DNA of 64,000 bases from Oscillospiraceae bacterium (lineage in GTDB: Bacteria; Bacillota; Clostridia; Oscillospirales; Ruminococcaceae), in assembly GCA_029007985.1 (NCBI GenBank), contig JAQXIW010000031.1, forward strand, positions 1 to 64,000, in the 5' to 3' direction. Positions 17,146 through 25,175 of the stretch are shown piece by piece. How positions within the stretch are numbered: the first letter of the stretch is position 1; each line of letters begins with the position of its first letter. The notes below the pieces were generated by a model that was given only the letters and a program-made list of their open reading frames with translations, had not been told where the DNA came from and searched no databases. The position numbers were made by a program, and so were the translations under genes.

Positions 17146-18078
17146 TTATTTGCCCGGGTGAACGACAAGCTGGTTGAATGGGATTTCCACACCCTTTTCG
17201 TCAAAGAGAATTTTGATTTCCCTGTTGAGTCTTCTCTTTGCAACAAAGTAATTGGATTCGTTGCAGTCAACGGTAATTCTGAGAACTACCGCAGAGTCGC
17301 CGAGCTCCTGTACGCCCTTGTACTGCGGAGCGGCAGAGAAAACATCCTTGTTGTTTTCATACATTGCAGGCAGAGCCGGAATGATGATTTCTTCGAGTTT
17401 TCTTATGTCTGCGTCATAAGAGGTACCCACATCGCAAACGGCGAGAGACAGGTTTTTAGAGCGGTTTTGAATGTTTCTGATGTCGGAGTTATTGACAATT
17501 TTCAGGTTGTGGCCGGTGTCCTCGATAACCGTTGTTCTGACGCCGATTTTCTTTACTTCGCCTCTGAAATCGTCCAGAATGATGATGTCGCCGACGTTGT
17601 AGTGTCCCTCAAATATGATGAATATACCTGTAATTGTGTCTTCGATAAGGCTCTGTGCGCCAAAGCCGACAATCAATGAGAGAATTCCGAGCGATGCGAA
17701 TATGCCGGCAAGGTTCACGCCGAAAATGCCCAGCACCCATACGACAGTGATAAGCACAGCCGCATATTTGGTGATGCTCATCATAAGGCCGCCGACTGTC
17801 TCTTTTCTGCCGCCCTTCATGCATGTCTTTTGCAGAATCCAACAGATGACCGTCGCAACAAGCCACATAAGAATTATTACAACCAGCGCCGTAATAATAT
17901 TAGGCCACGAGAACGCCGATGCGGAATTGCTGCCGGCGAGTGCGCCGAAGTTTGACTGCAGCTGCGAGCTTATTGCCGCTTTTGTGCCTGCGTCAAAGAA
18001 TGGAATGATTGCAGGATTCAAAAGCAACAAGAGAATCGCCGCAAGTAATACTATTTTGATAATACCGTTCTTTTTCAT
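17146..18078 (-). CDS. MscS-family mechanosensitive ion channel (longer paralogue)
   Basis: The protein has 310 residues. An N-terminal hydrophobic segment (about 7-26) precedes three channel helices. The pore helix shows FASLGILSLIVGFGAQSLIEDTITGIF. The beta domain contains YNVGDIIILDDFRGEVKKIG and VNNSDIRNIQNRSK, which align with the first paralogue's NSNVTSGKITNYS. The extra N-terminal helix and a loop with SNFGALAGSNSAS distinguish it. The start follows AAGGGGAAT. It lies 38 bp upstream-to-downstream of the surface protein gene, so the two may be co-transcribed. Confidence 0.92.
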   Translation of the reverse strand: MKKNGIIKIVLLAAILLLLLNPAIIPFFDAGTKAAISSQLQSNFGALAGSNSASAFSWPNIITALVVIILMWLVATVICWILQKTCMKGGRKETVGGLMMSITKYAAVLITVVWVLGIFGVNLAGIFASLGILSLIVGFGAQSLIEDTITGIFIIFEGHYNVGDIIILDDFRGEVKKIGVRTTVIEDTGHNLKIVNNSDIRNIQNRSKNLSLAVCDVGTSYDADIRKLEEIIIPALPAMYENNKDVFSAAPQYKGVQELGDSAVVLRITVDCNESNYFVAKRRLNREIKILFDEKGVEIPFNQLVVHPGK

Positions 18079-18115
18079 ATTATTCCCCTTTTAAAATCAT
18101 TTGTGCTGATTGTTT

Positions 18116-20110
18116 TTACTGTGTTTGCCAAAGCGTTACATTAGAGCCTTCAAATGTCATTTTTGCCACATAATAAAACGTATATCCGTCGGTGGCGATC
18201 TCCAATTTATACCCATTCAGAGATCCGTTCTTGTACAAATCCGTAATTTGCCGAGAGCCTGCTTCCTGGGTTTCTTGGTAGATATGTCTAACCGTGAGAT
18301 CGGTCATCGTGACATTATCTTTGTCAGCGCCGTCCAGCGCAAATGTGAGAGTCAATACGCCGTCGCCCACGACGATTTCCGACTTGCCCAGATTGACATC
18401 CGGCACTTTAATTTCCTTGGTGAGCGTGACTTCTTTTTTCTCCCCTGTCTCAATGACGGTGTAAGGCATGGTGACCTCCAAAGTCAGGGTAGATCCCGGT
18501 ATGCACCTGTATACCTCAACGAATACCCGCAGATTGCCGTCGTTGTCTCCGTTAAGACCGCCTTCAACTCCGAGATCCCGAGCCTCAGGGTTTGACGTGA
18601 CATTGATAACAGGGTCTATCGCATCGGATGTGCCCAACCTTACATCATAATTATTAACCGTAATCGGTATCATGACTGTTGTGTAGAACACGCCGCTGCC
18701 GTCACTTTCCATTTCTACCGAACCGACGGTCAACACCGGCTCATCCACTGTGTAAGTAAACTTATCGCTTGACATGGACATCGCCTGAGCTCCGTCGGTG
18801 CTGTTCGGCATTGTGTAGCCCAATTCGAAGGTGGCCTCAAATGTGCTGCCTATCTTGACTTCCGAAGACGGAATGTACGCCGTCAAGGTGCTGTCGGCGT
18901 CGGCGTTTTCACCCTCTTCTGTTTGCACACTATTTCCGTTTATATACAGCGTCGGTGTAATCTCTTTTGCTTCATTTCCTCTGAATGTGGCTGTAACTTT
19001 AATCGGCCCTCCCAGAGTTGTGTCGGTGTTCTTTTCAATCTTAACAGAGAGTATTTCAGGCTTGATGTAGTCGATAAGGATATTCATATCCTTTGTCGCC
19101 GTACCGGTTGTGCCGTCAGGCAAGGTGTAATCGGCCGTAAATGTGATTGTGTATTCCGTGCCTTTTAGCATACCTGACACCATCCCGCTGATAAAGCCGT
19201 CAGTATAGTTCGGTCGTAAAATTTCTGCGGTGCTTTGAGGGCCGCCGTCAATTGTTATGTTTGTTGCGGTTATTGTGCCGTCGTTTGTCGTCACTCTTGC
19301 CTCTATATAAGCGGAATATGACCCGGTGGTATCGTCGCCCGACAGCTCATAGTATTCGTCATACAAAGTCGGCGCAATATATTCGATCGGCCGGCTTTCC
19401 GACGATGACCGAGTGGAAGAACTCGCCGTGCCTTGAGATGTCGGCGGCGTCACAACAGCCGCGGAAGACGACGGGCGAATGTACGAGGACGACGGTCTTG
19501 TGCTCTGTGATGACCGAGAGCTCCGAGACGACTGCAAACTGTCGGAGCTTTGATAAGACGATGAGCCGGAGCTCTGTGAGTTGTAAGAGTTTGCCCCGCC
19601 TGAATTGCCCACCGGCACAACAGGCATGCTGTTTTGCCGCGGCGGTGAACCGGTGCTGTCGGTGACAAAGAGATATGAGCCCACATACGGGTCTTTTCTG
19701 CCGTCGGTAGCTCTGAATACCGCAATATATTCCGTGGACGGCGAAAGCCCGTCTACCGTCAACGCGGTGTCCTCACAGTCAATGGTGCCCCATTTTATAT
19801 AGTCTTTATCGTTCTGATAGTCTTTCTTCGTCTTGCTTTTATCGTACTTATAAATGAAATAATCCAAAGGAGAGTCCGTGTCTTCGTTTACCACATTGAC
19901 ATTGAGTACGGCATTGCTCGGCGACATTGCTATCGTTGACACTTTTACATACATTTGCATAGTCAAAACCGTTGTGGCGACTATTGCCGTTGTGGCGACA
20001 AGTGTGGCAAACGCCGGAAAAGCTACTTTATGTTTTTTCGTCGCGTTATACGAGGCGAAAAATTCTGACCGGTCATCGTGATATTCCTGAAAACTGTAAT
20101 CTTTCCGCAT
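18116..20110 (-). CDS. Large single-pass surface protein with serine-rich linker and Ig/FN3-like domains
   Basis: The protein has 664 residues, starting after a strong AAGGAGG. Residues 1-28 are cytoplasmic and charged, with one membrane helix at about 29-55 (PAFATLVATTAIVATTVLTM). A first beta-rich domain ends near 150 with the fibronectin-III-like phrase LTVDGLSPSTEYIAVFRATD. A low-complexity Ser/Gln/Arg linker covers about 160-240 (for example SSRSSRSSQSTRPSSS). At least three further beta domains with Thr/Val-rich strands follow. No LPXTG motif, catalytic motif or C-terminal anchor is seen. It is likely an N-terminally anchored cell-surface protein; the function is unknown. Confidence 0.7.
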   Translation of the reverse strand: MRKDYSFQEYHDDRSEFFASYNATKKHKVAFPAFATLVATTAIVATTVLTMQMYVKVSTIAMSPSNAVLNVNVVNEDTDSPLDYFIYKYDKSKTKKDYQNDKDYIKWGTIDCEDTALTVDGLSPSTEYIAVFRATDGRKDPYVGSYLFVTDSTGSPPRQNSMPVVPVGNSGGANSYNSQSSGSSSYQSSDSLQSSRSSRSSQSTRPSSSYIRPSSSAAVVTPPTSQGTASSSTRSSSESRPIEYIAPTLYDEYYELSGDDTTGSYSAYIEARVTTNDGTITATNITIDGGPQSTAEILRPNYTDGFISGMVSGMLKGTEYTITFTADYTLPDGTTGTATKDMNILIDYIKPEILSVKIEKNTDTTLGGPIKVTATFRGNEAKEITPTLYINGNSVQTEEGENADADSTLTAYIPSSEVKIGSTFEATFELGYTMPNSTDGAQAMSMSSDKFTYTVDEPVLTVGSVEMESDGSGVFYTTVMIPITVNNYDVRLGTSDAIDPVINVTSNPEARDLGVEGGLNGDNDGNLRVFVEVYRCIPGSTLTLEVTMPYTVIETGEKKEVTLTKEIKVPDVNLGKSEIVVGDGVLTLTFALDGADKDNVTMTDLTVRHIYQETQEAGSRQITDLYKNGSLNGYKLEIATDGYTFYYVAKMTFEGSNVTLWQTQ

Positions 20111-20264
20111 AGTACCTCCTTTTTACATATGTTTTTTTCATTATAAACTATCGAAAAAACGGTTGTCAATGATTTTTTCAGGTTTAGTGATGTATTGATA
20201 AAGAAATAATTTTTATTTTTTCAATTATTTTTTTCAACCATCAAAAAAGTTATATTTGTTATAT

Positions 20265-20552
20265 TTATTCGTCGTCAACTCCGTACCTTATAACTCTGTT
20301 GATGACCGACTGATTGTATTCTAAATTCTTTTTTGCCTTTATTTCGTCTCTCTCGGCTTTTATCGAGAGCATTTCGTCTGCGACCTCCCGCATGGGTAAA
20401 TATCCGCTTCTCAATATGTAAGCAATCATTCTGTCGGCGGTGTAGTCTGTGTTCATCTCCGACGCGATAAGGGTTGCAAACTCTTTGGAATACCCCTCTC
20501 TTTCCATTATGTCGACCAGCTCTTTTGATTTTTTATTCAGTTTAATATCCAA
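20265..20552 (-). CDS. Small protein of the replicon module, unknown, TTG start inside an iteron
   Basis: This 95-residue, highly charged, helical protein has no recognised domain. The phrase EREGYSKEFATLIASEMNTDYTADRMIAYILRSG recalls a compact helical adaptor, but I cannot name a family. No ATG is available near the N-terminus. The first codon is TTG at 20550-20552, preceded by AAAGGTGA six bases away, and both the ribosome site and the start codon lie inside an iteron copy (20548-20563). It is co-directional with the HD gene 103 bp upstream. Rep binding to the iteron could block its translation start region or transcription; this is inference. Confidence 0.6.
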   Translation of the reverse strand: MDIKLNKKSKELVDIMEREGYSKEFATLIASEMNTDYTADRMIAYILRSGYLPMREVADEMLSIKAERDEIKAKKNLEYNQSVINRVIRYGVDDE

Positions 20553-20664
20553 AATCCTTCACCTTTACAATGCGTATAATTCCAAAACTATTCACCTTTA
20601 CAGGTGATTGAAAGCCCAAAACCATTCACCTTTTTCCGAATGTAAAATTCCAAAATCATTCACT
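20548..20664 (-). repeat. Left iteron cluster, four copies in reverse orientation
   Basis: Copies of GGTGAANNNTTTTGGA read on the reverse strand at 20548-20563, 20581-20596, 20615-20630 (one mismatch) and 20649-20664 (AGTGAA variant). Start-to-start spacing is 33-34 bp, about three helical turns. The first supplies the start signals of the 95-residue gene. The last supplies the TGA stop codon of the HD gene. The orientation is opposite to the cluster at 25.2-25.7 kb. Confidence 0.85.
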
Positions 20665-21246
20665 TTTCAAATTTCCAAGCTCTATATGTTTTTTGATAAT
20701 TTTGTCCGTTATCTCATAGAGTTTTTCTGAGCCCGGTTTTGTCCTTATCTGTCTTGCATACACTTTGTCGGCGCTCACGCCGTGCTCTCTCCAATCACTG
20801 CCGCCGTTTGAGTCGTTGAGAATCAGCGGCTGTAAGTTATCCATGGCTCTGGCAAACTTTGCTTCGGCTGTTTTAGATTCTTCAAATTCGTCGAATATGG
20901 CGATCAGTTCTGCTTTCTGCTCCTCTGGCAAAATTGAGAATATTCTCTCTTTGGCTTTTTCTTCTCTTTCTTTCTGTGTTTTCTTTGCCTCTTCGTCATA
21001 GGCGTAGGTGTCGCCGGCGTCAATCTCGACTATGTCGTGAATAAGGCACATTATCATTACTTTTGCTATGTCGACCGGCTCGTTCGAGTACTCTTTCAAC
21101 AGATATGCCATGACAGCCATGTGCCACGCGTGCTCGGCGTCGTTTTCTCTTCTGCCGTGGCCTGTCAGGTGCGTCTGTCTGAAAATATTTTTCTCTTTGT
21201 CTATTTCACATGCAAACCGCAGTTGTTTTGTAAGTCTTTCGTCCAT
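20656..21246 (-). CDS. HD-domain phosphohydrolase, YfbR-like 5'-deoxynucleotidase type
   Basis: The protein has 196 residues. The metal-binding HD signature is present: an early histidine in ENDAEHAWHMAVMAYLL, the HD pair in MCLIHDIVEIDAGD, and an aspartate in FARAMDNLQPLI. This pattern matches the COG1896 group, whose YfbR member removes phosphate from deoxynucleoside monophosphates. The start follows AAAGGAAAACGAAA. It diverges from parA, sharing a 257-bp control region with GACAATTGTC repeats, and its stop codon lies in an iteron. A nucleotidase inside a replication module might tune nucleotide pools or act in phage defence; neither is shown. Confidence 0.85.
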   Translation of the reverse strand: MDERLTKQLRFACEIDKEKNIFRQTHLTGHGRRENDAEHAWHMAVMAYLLKEYSNEPVDIAKVMIMCLIHDIVEIDAGDTYAYDEEAKKTQKEREEKAKERIFSILPEEQKAELIAIFDEFEESKTAEAKFARAMDNLQPLILNDSNGGSDWREHGVSADKVYARQIRTKPGSEKLYEITDKIIKKHIELGNLKSE

Positions 21247-21361
21247 TTTCGTTTTCCTTTCTATTTATAATTTATATCTTATACTTTTTTAGCTTCTCAG
21301 TCAACCGCAAAAATAACCGCACGGACAATTGTCCAAAACCGTGAAATTGTCTTTTGTCTTA

Positions 21362-21390
21362 TTGATATTTTACAAAAGACGGGGTATAAT
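21362..21390 (+). promoter_or_regulatory. parAB operon promoter
   Basis: The -35 TTGATA (21362-21367) and -10 TATAAT (21385-21390) are separated by 17 bp. Transcription would start near 21397, at the first base of the second operator repeat. This gives a leader of about 107 nt containing parS, one iteron and the third repeat. Confidence 0.65.
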
Positions 21391-21425
21391 ATTAAAAAAT
21401 AACCGCATGGACATTTGTCTTGATT

Positions 21426-21441
21426 TGTTCCACGTGGCACA
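21426..21441. promoter_or_regulatory. parS-like centromere site
   Basis: TGTTCCACGTGGCACA matches the bacterial parS consensus TGTTNCACGTGNAACA at every specified position except one (C for A at position 13). It lies 63 bp before the parA start, in the par leader, where a plasmid centromere is expected. ParB of the same operon is the likely ligand. Binding is inferred. Confidence 0.7.
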
Positions 21442-21442
21442 G

Positions 21443-21458
21443 TCCAAAACCGTTCACT
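21443..21458 (-). repeat. Single iteron copy beside parS
   Basis: The reverse strand reads AGTGAACGGTTTTGGA, the same 16-bp sequence as the copy at 25293-25308. It begins two bases after the parS-like site. A partial copy (TCCAAAACCG) abuts the first par operator repeat at 21332-21341. Confidence 0.75.
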
Positions 21459-21503
21459 TATAAAAATAACCGCACGGACAATTGTCTAAAAAAGAGGTAT
21501 GCT

Positions 21504-22349
21504 ATGTCCAGGATAATCGCAATAGGAAACAACAAAGGCGGCTCTGCAAAGACGACGACAGCCGTCAATTTTGCCGTGGCTTTGGCGGAAAGAAATTTCA
21601 AAGTCTTGCTCATCGACACCGACCCGCAGGGCGACGCTACTTTCTTTCTGACGGGTACAAGACAGCAAAAAAGAGGGATTTACGAATTTTTCAAGGGCTG
21701 GGACAGAGATGCCGAATACAACACCCCTTACAGGAGATTTGTACAGCCTTCTTTGCAGGATAATCTGTGGATTATCCCGTCGTCCGCCAATTCCAAAAAT
21801 ACCACAGAATTGATAAAATCCATGTCCGGCGACGATTGGGAGCCCGTTGACATCTACGACGCCAGAATAGTTGAGGCGTCGGCGGATTTTGACTTTACAA
21901 TCATCGACACACGCCCTACCGACGTGACCGACACAGAATGGTCCATCGAAATATGCAACTATCTTTTAGTCACTTCAAAACGGGATGCTCTGTCAATAAA
22001 CGGTGCAAAGCGGACAATGTCAAAATGCTTTTCCTACATCGACACAGGCAATTACGAAATAAGAATTGTCGGTGTTTTGCTGTGCGACATTGATAAAAAC
22101 TCATCCGCTTACAAGCAGAATAAAACTCTGCTCACCGAGAGCGAATTTTCGCACTACCTTTTTCAAACGGAAATCCGCCGTTCAAACAGCATAGACAGCA
22201 ACGCAAACGAAGCTCTGCCTATTGTTCTGGGCAACAAGCGCACAAACCCGGCGATAGACTATGAGAATTTTACCGACGAATTTTTACAGAGGCTGCGGCG
22301 ACTTGAGTTTGTCGACGAAATCAAAAGTAATTTTACAGACGAGGAATAA
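21504..22349 (+). CDS. parA: ParA-type partition ATPase
   Basis: The protein has 281 residues from the ATG at 21504 after AAAGAGG; the longer frame upstream would run through parS-linked repeats and has no ribosome site. The deviant Walker A box is IGNNKGGSAKTTTAVNFAVA (6-25), Walker A' is LLIDTDPQGDATFFLTG, and Walker B is FTIIDTRPTD. There is no N-terminal DNA-binding domain, so it is the short (type Ib-like or chromosomal-like) form. ParA binds the nucleoid and moves ParB-parS complexes so replicons are inherited. parB follows after 3 bp. Confidence 0.95.
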   Translation: MSRIIAIGNNKGGSAKTTTAVNFAVALAERNFKVLLIDTDPQGDATFFLTGTRQQKRGIYEFFKGWDRDAEYNTPYRRFVQPSLQDNLWIIPSSANSKNTTELIKSMSGDDWEPVDIYDARIVEASADFDFTIIDTRPTDVTDTEWSIEICNYLLVTSKRDALSINGAKRTMSKCFSYIDTGNYEIRIVGVLLCDIDKNSSAYKQNKTLLTESEFSHYLFQTEIRRSNSIDSNANEALPIVLGNKRTNPAIDYENFTDEFLQRLRRLEFVDEIKSNFTDEE

Positions 22350-22352
22350 CAC

Positions 22353-23534
22353 ATGGCAAAAATAAACAAGAAATTTCGGGGGCACAGACAGGACGACCTG
22401 GTGTCGACAGAATCTTTTTCGATACAGCGTCAAATGTATGAGGAGAGCAACCGCACTCAAACAGCCCTCTCAAACGAAAATATAAAAAACATCCGGCTGG
22501 ATAAGATTAAACTGCACGAGGACAACATTTTCAACTACCGCGATAAAGACAATAATTCCGAGGGCATAAAAGAACTGGCGGACAACATCGAGTTGGAGGG
22601 CCTTGTACACAACATCGCTGTCACTCAAAGGCCGGGTGAGAGCGAATACATCATTCTTTCCGGCGAAAGAAGATATCTGGCTTACAAATATTTGAAAGAC
22701 AAATTTTTAGCGGCAGGCGATATAGAAGCGGCAAAAAAATACAGACGGATACCTTGCCGTGTGATTGAAATAAAAGTAGACGATGAAAGTGTGCGCCGCA
22801 ACGCCGAGCAGATTTATATAGATTCCGCCAACGCTTTTACCCGCGAGGGTATATCCGACGGCGAGCTTTTTGAAAAAGTCGCCGTCAGATTTGTAAAAAA
22901 TCTGACTCTCGTATATAAAATGAGTGAAAAAGAGGCTCGCCGGACTTTGATTTATCACCTGAACGAAGCGTCCGGCCGGGACAAGACCAGGAAGGTCGAC
23001 CGCTCGCTGGAGATATACAGAAAAATGATACCTGAGCTTTACGAGCTGTACCGGAAGGACAATTCCGATATGACCCGCGAAACCGCAAAAAAAATATCCT
23101 CTTTGAACGCCGACCGGCAAAGAGCCGTTCTCGACGCTGTAAAAGAGCTGACCCGGGAAAAGAAATCTCTCGGCTCTGTCTATCCTCTTATTTACGGAGA
23201 CTTTCAGAAAAAGATATCCTCATGTCGGGACGGTCTTTCGGATAAAACCGCAGAGGATATATGCAAAGAGATAAAACGGAAAATCGCCTCAACAAAAGCG
23301 GCGGCAAAAAAAATAGCCGACAAAAAAGAAAACTTGTCGGCGTCGGAAACGGTGTATACAAAAAACTACGACGCAATGGTAAAGGCAAAAAATCTCATTC
23401 AAAAAATGAACAAAAAGACAATTGTTCTCGCTATGAAGGACGCTCATAAAAAACACAGCGACAAGGATGTGTTGCCTGAAATTGACGCGATGATTCGGCT
23501 GTTGAACAATTTGAGAGCGGAAATAGAGGGATAA
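22353..23534 (+). CDS. parB: ParB-type centromere-binding protein
   Basis: The protein has 393 residues. The N-terminal CTP-binding domain shows IRLDKIKLHEDNIFNYR, EGLVHNIAVTQ and the GERRYLAYKYL box at about residues 107-117. The central helix-turn-helix region lies around ISDGELFEKVAVRFVKN to EARRTLIYHL. The lysine-rich helical C-terminus (from about 300, KIASTKAAAKKIADKKENLS) probably dimerises. Start follows parA by 3 bp and the next gene starts 1 bp after its stop, so translation is coupled. Its likely target is the site at 21426-21441. At 393 residues it is longer than most chromosomal ParBs. Confidence 0.92.
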   Translation: MAKINKKFRGHRQDDLVSTESFSIQRQMYEESNRTQTALSNENIKNIRLDKIKLHEDNIFNYRDKDNNSEGIKELADNIELEGLVHNIAVTQRPGESEYIILSGERRYLAYKYLKDKFLAAGDIEAAKKYRRIPCRVIEIKVDDESVRRNAEQIYIDSANAFTREGISDGELFEKVAVRFVKNLTLVYKMSEKEARRTLIYHLNEASGRDKTRKVDRSLEIYRKMIPELYELYRKDNSDMTRETAKKISSLNADRQRAVLDAVKELTREKKSLGSVYPLIYGDFQKKISSCRDGLSDKTAEDICKEIKRKIASTKAAAKKIADKKENLSASETVYTKNYDAMVKAKNLIQKMNKKTIVLAMKDAHKKHSDKDVLPEIDAMIRLLNNLRAEIEG

Positions 23535-23535
23535 T

Positions 23536-23898
23536 ATGTCGAGACCGAAAAAGGGCGAAACCTGGAATGCCGAAAAACACTACGGATGCAGGGTATTAAA
23601 ATACCCCATCGGTGAACGGCTGGCGGAAATATCCGCCAAACAGGGCAAAAAGTTCGGCAATCTATGCAACGCCGTTGTTAAAAAATACCTGGCGGAAACA
23701 GAGAGTGAGTTTGAGTTTTCTCCCGAAACCGCATCAATAATGCTTGATAAGGTGACGGAGAATAACCCGAAAATAAACTTTACTTTGTACCTTACGGACG
23801 AAGAACATGTAAAACTGAAAACCATAGCCTCAAATATGGGCATCAGTATGAATCGGCTTGCTGTTTGCTTTTTGCGGGAATTTGTAAAAGAAGTATAA
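23536..23898 (+). CDS. Third par-operon protein with two ribbon-helix-helix-like halves
   Basis: This 120-residue protein starts 1 bp after parB, following AGAGGG. Two similar segments can be seen: a strand YGCRVLKYPI, helix GERLAEISAKQGK and second helix FGNLCNAVVKKYLAE (about 16-55), and a strand NFTLYLT, helix DEEHVKLKTIASNMG and second helix SMNRLAVCFLREFVKE (about 80-119). Each has the order strand-helix-helix of a ribbon-helix-helix monomer, joined by about 25 residues. One chain could thus form a complete DNA-binding unit. It is a candidate repressor for the three repeats at the par promoter. No family name is certain. Confidence 0.7.
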   Translation: MSRPKKGETWNAEKHYGCRVLKYPIGERLAEISAKQGKKFGNLCNAVVKKYLAETESEFEFSPETASIMLDKVTENNPKINFTLYLTDEEHVKLKTIASNMGISMNRLAVCFLREFVKEV

Positions 23899-23901
23899 AT
23901 T

Positions 23902-23930
23902 AAACGGATGGCGTAGCCATCCGTTTTCTA
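23902..23930. terminator. Bidirectional terminator between par operon and rep
   Basis: AAACGGATGGC-gta-GCCATCCGTTTT is an 11-bp perfect stem placed between the convergent par and rep transcripts. Confidence 0.88.
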
Positions 23931-24992
23931 TTCTTTATATACCGGGACGCTCTCAAAAAAGCTTTGCTGCAAAGCGTCCTCGGCGTCAAAGGCGATCCCC
24001 GATTCAACCAATTCAGGCACATCGCTCGGCTTAGTATAGCCTTTTTCATTCCACGCCAGCAAGACAGCGTTACAGTATCTGACGCTCGCCTTGTCGGCGG
24101 CATATTCAAAACAGGCTTTGACCAATTCTTCCGATATGTTTTTTTCTATCCACCCGTTTATCAATGTAGTTTCGGATTTGTTCGGCTGTCTGTTCAGCGC
24201 AAGGGCTATATATCCCTTTATTTCGTCGCCGGAATTAAACTCGGCGTTTTTGAAATCCACATCTACAACTTTATTGACCTTGAATTTGTTAAATTTGAAT
24301 GTAACAGATGTGGTTTGTCTGCCCTGTCTTGTATACTCCACGGTCAGGTTCATATCCGGGAATTTTTCGTTTATCTCCTTTACCGCCTTTTTAATGTAAT
24401 CTCTGTTAAATATTTTGAATTCTTCGTAAGACTTTCTGTGGGCCTCGTCCAGCATTATGTCTTTTAAGTCCTCAATGCTGATTGTGTAGACGCCGACGGA
24501 TTTCCATTGCATGAGCTGTCTGTAAAGGATAAGTGAATATGCGTGTTTCAACTGTGAAAAATCAGCCATCGGGAAAGAAGTGAACTCACGGGCAATGTTG
24601 TTGAACATATAAGACGCGTCCTCGTGTACCTGGACTTTGAATGTTTTCCGATTCGGGTCAATCTCTGTACTGGAAACCATGGCAGTGGTACGGATAACAC
24701 CGTTTTCATCCACCGTTCTGAATATAGATGATTTCATAATCGGGATAACCGAATTGTCCAGCAATGCTACAATTTCACCGTAGGTTCTGCCGGTGTTGTC
24801 GGATATCAATGCTTTCAGATTTTCAAAAGGTATTAAAACTTCGCTGGTACCCTGGTCTTTTATCTGTGAGATAATTGCGTGCAGCAACTTAATTTCGATA
24901 GGGTTCAGCGATGAAAGAGAAGACTCGTTAAATTTATTATCATATTTTACCAAGGCTTTTGAACTTTTTATTTTTTTTGATTTTCTTGCCAT
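23928..24992 (-). CDS. Rep_3/RepB-family plasmid replication initiator
   Basis: The protein has 354 residues from the ATG at 24992 (GGAG in front; an upstream TTG would overlap that site). Two winged-helix units are expected. The first includes SLNPIEIKLLHAIISQIKD at about 28-46, with KALISDNTGRTYGEIVALLDN. The second includes FSQLKHAYSLILYRQLMQWK and the DNA-contact helices FKIFNRDYIKKAVKEINEKF near 190-210. Rep_3 proteins bind iterons next to their own gene and start theta replication. Thirteen iterons lie 180-700 bp upstream, exactly as in such plasmids. The C-terminus (from about 270) is an added helical region. Confidence 0.85.
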   Translation of the reverse strand: MARKSKKIKSSKALVKYDNKFNESSLSSLNPIEIKLLHAIISQIKDQGTSEVLIPFENLKALISDNTGRTYGEIVALLDNSVIPIMKSSIFRTVDENGVIRTTAMVSSTEIDPNRKTFKVQVHEDASYMFNNIAREFTSFPMADFSQLKHAYSLILYRQLMQWKSVGVYTISIEDLKDIMLDEAHRKSYEEFKIFNRDYIKKAVKEINEKFPDMNLTVEYTRQGRQTTSVTFKFNKFKVNKVVDVDFKNAEFNSGDEIKGYIALALNRQPNKSETTLINGWIEKNISEELVKACFEYAADKASVRYCNAVLLAWNEKGYTKPSDVPELVESGIAFDAEDALQQSFFESVPVYKE

Positions 24993-25080
24993 ATATATCT
25001 CCAAAAACAGTATAGGTAAATAATAGCACAGTTTAGCCGTATAATCAATGGTAAATTTTCACCTAAGTGAACCCGAATAT

Positions 25081-25163
25081 ATTTTTGGTTTAATTATTTT
25101 AATATAATTATTTAATATTTTATATATTTTAGACAGCCGATTTTTGCCTGAATTACGGCAAAA
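25081..25163. promoter_or_regulatory. AT-rich segment and inverted repeat between rep and iterons (candidate unwinding region)
   Basis: Bases 25081-25133 are almost pure A/T, as expected for a DNA-unwinding element. They are followed by TTTTGCC-N8-GGCAAAA (25142-25163), a 7-bp inverted repeat that could be a rep operator. The placement next to iterons is typical of Rep_3 origins. No clear DnaA box was found, so the assignment is tentative. Confidence 0.45.
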
Positions 25164-25175
25164 TTTAGGCATATT

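Larger units (their letters stand above)
21312..21486. repeat. Three par operator repeats with core GACAATTGTC
   Basis: Three 22-bp copies lie at 21312-21333, 21398-21419 and 21465-21486. Each begins AATAACCGC and ends with a palindromic half, GGACAATTGTC in the first and third and GGACATTTGTC in the second. The second sits at the expected transcription start of the par promoter. The first lies between the par promoter and a possible divergent HD-gene promoter. They are good candidates for autoregulation by the ribbon-helix-helix protein or ParA/ParB. Confidence 0.7.

Noticed and set aside
20265-21246. Toxin-antitoxin pair formed by the 95-residue and HD proteins
   Set aside because: They are not in a tight antitoxin-toxin arrangement (103-bp gap with iterons), and the HD protein has an intact nucleotidase signature rather than a known toxin fold.
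23964-24467. Long + strand frame opposite the rep gene
   Set aside because: The rep gene has family motifs and a start site; the opposite frame has neither and no ribosome site.
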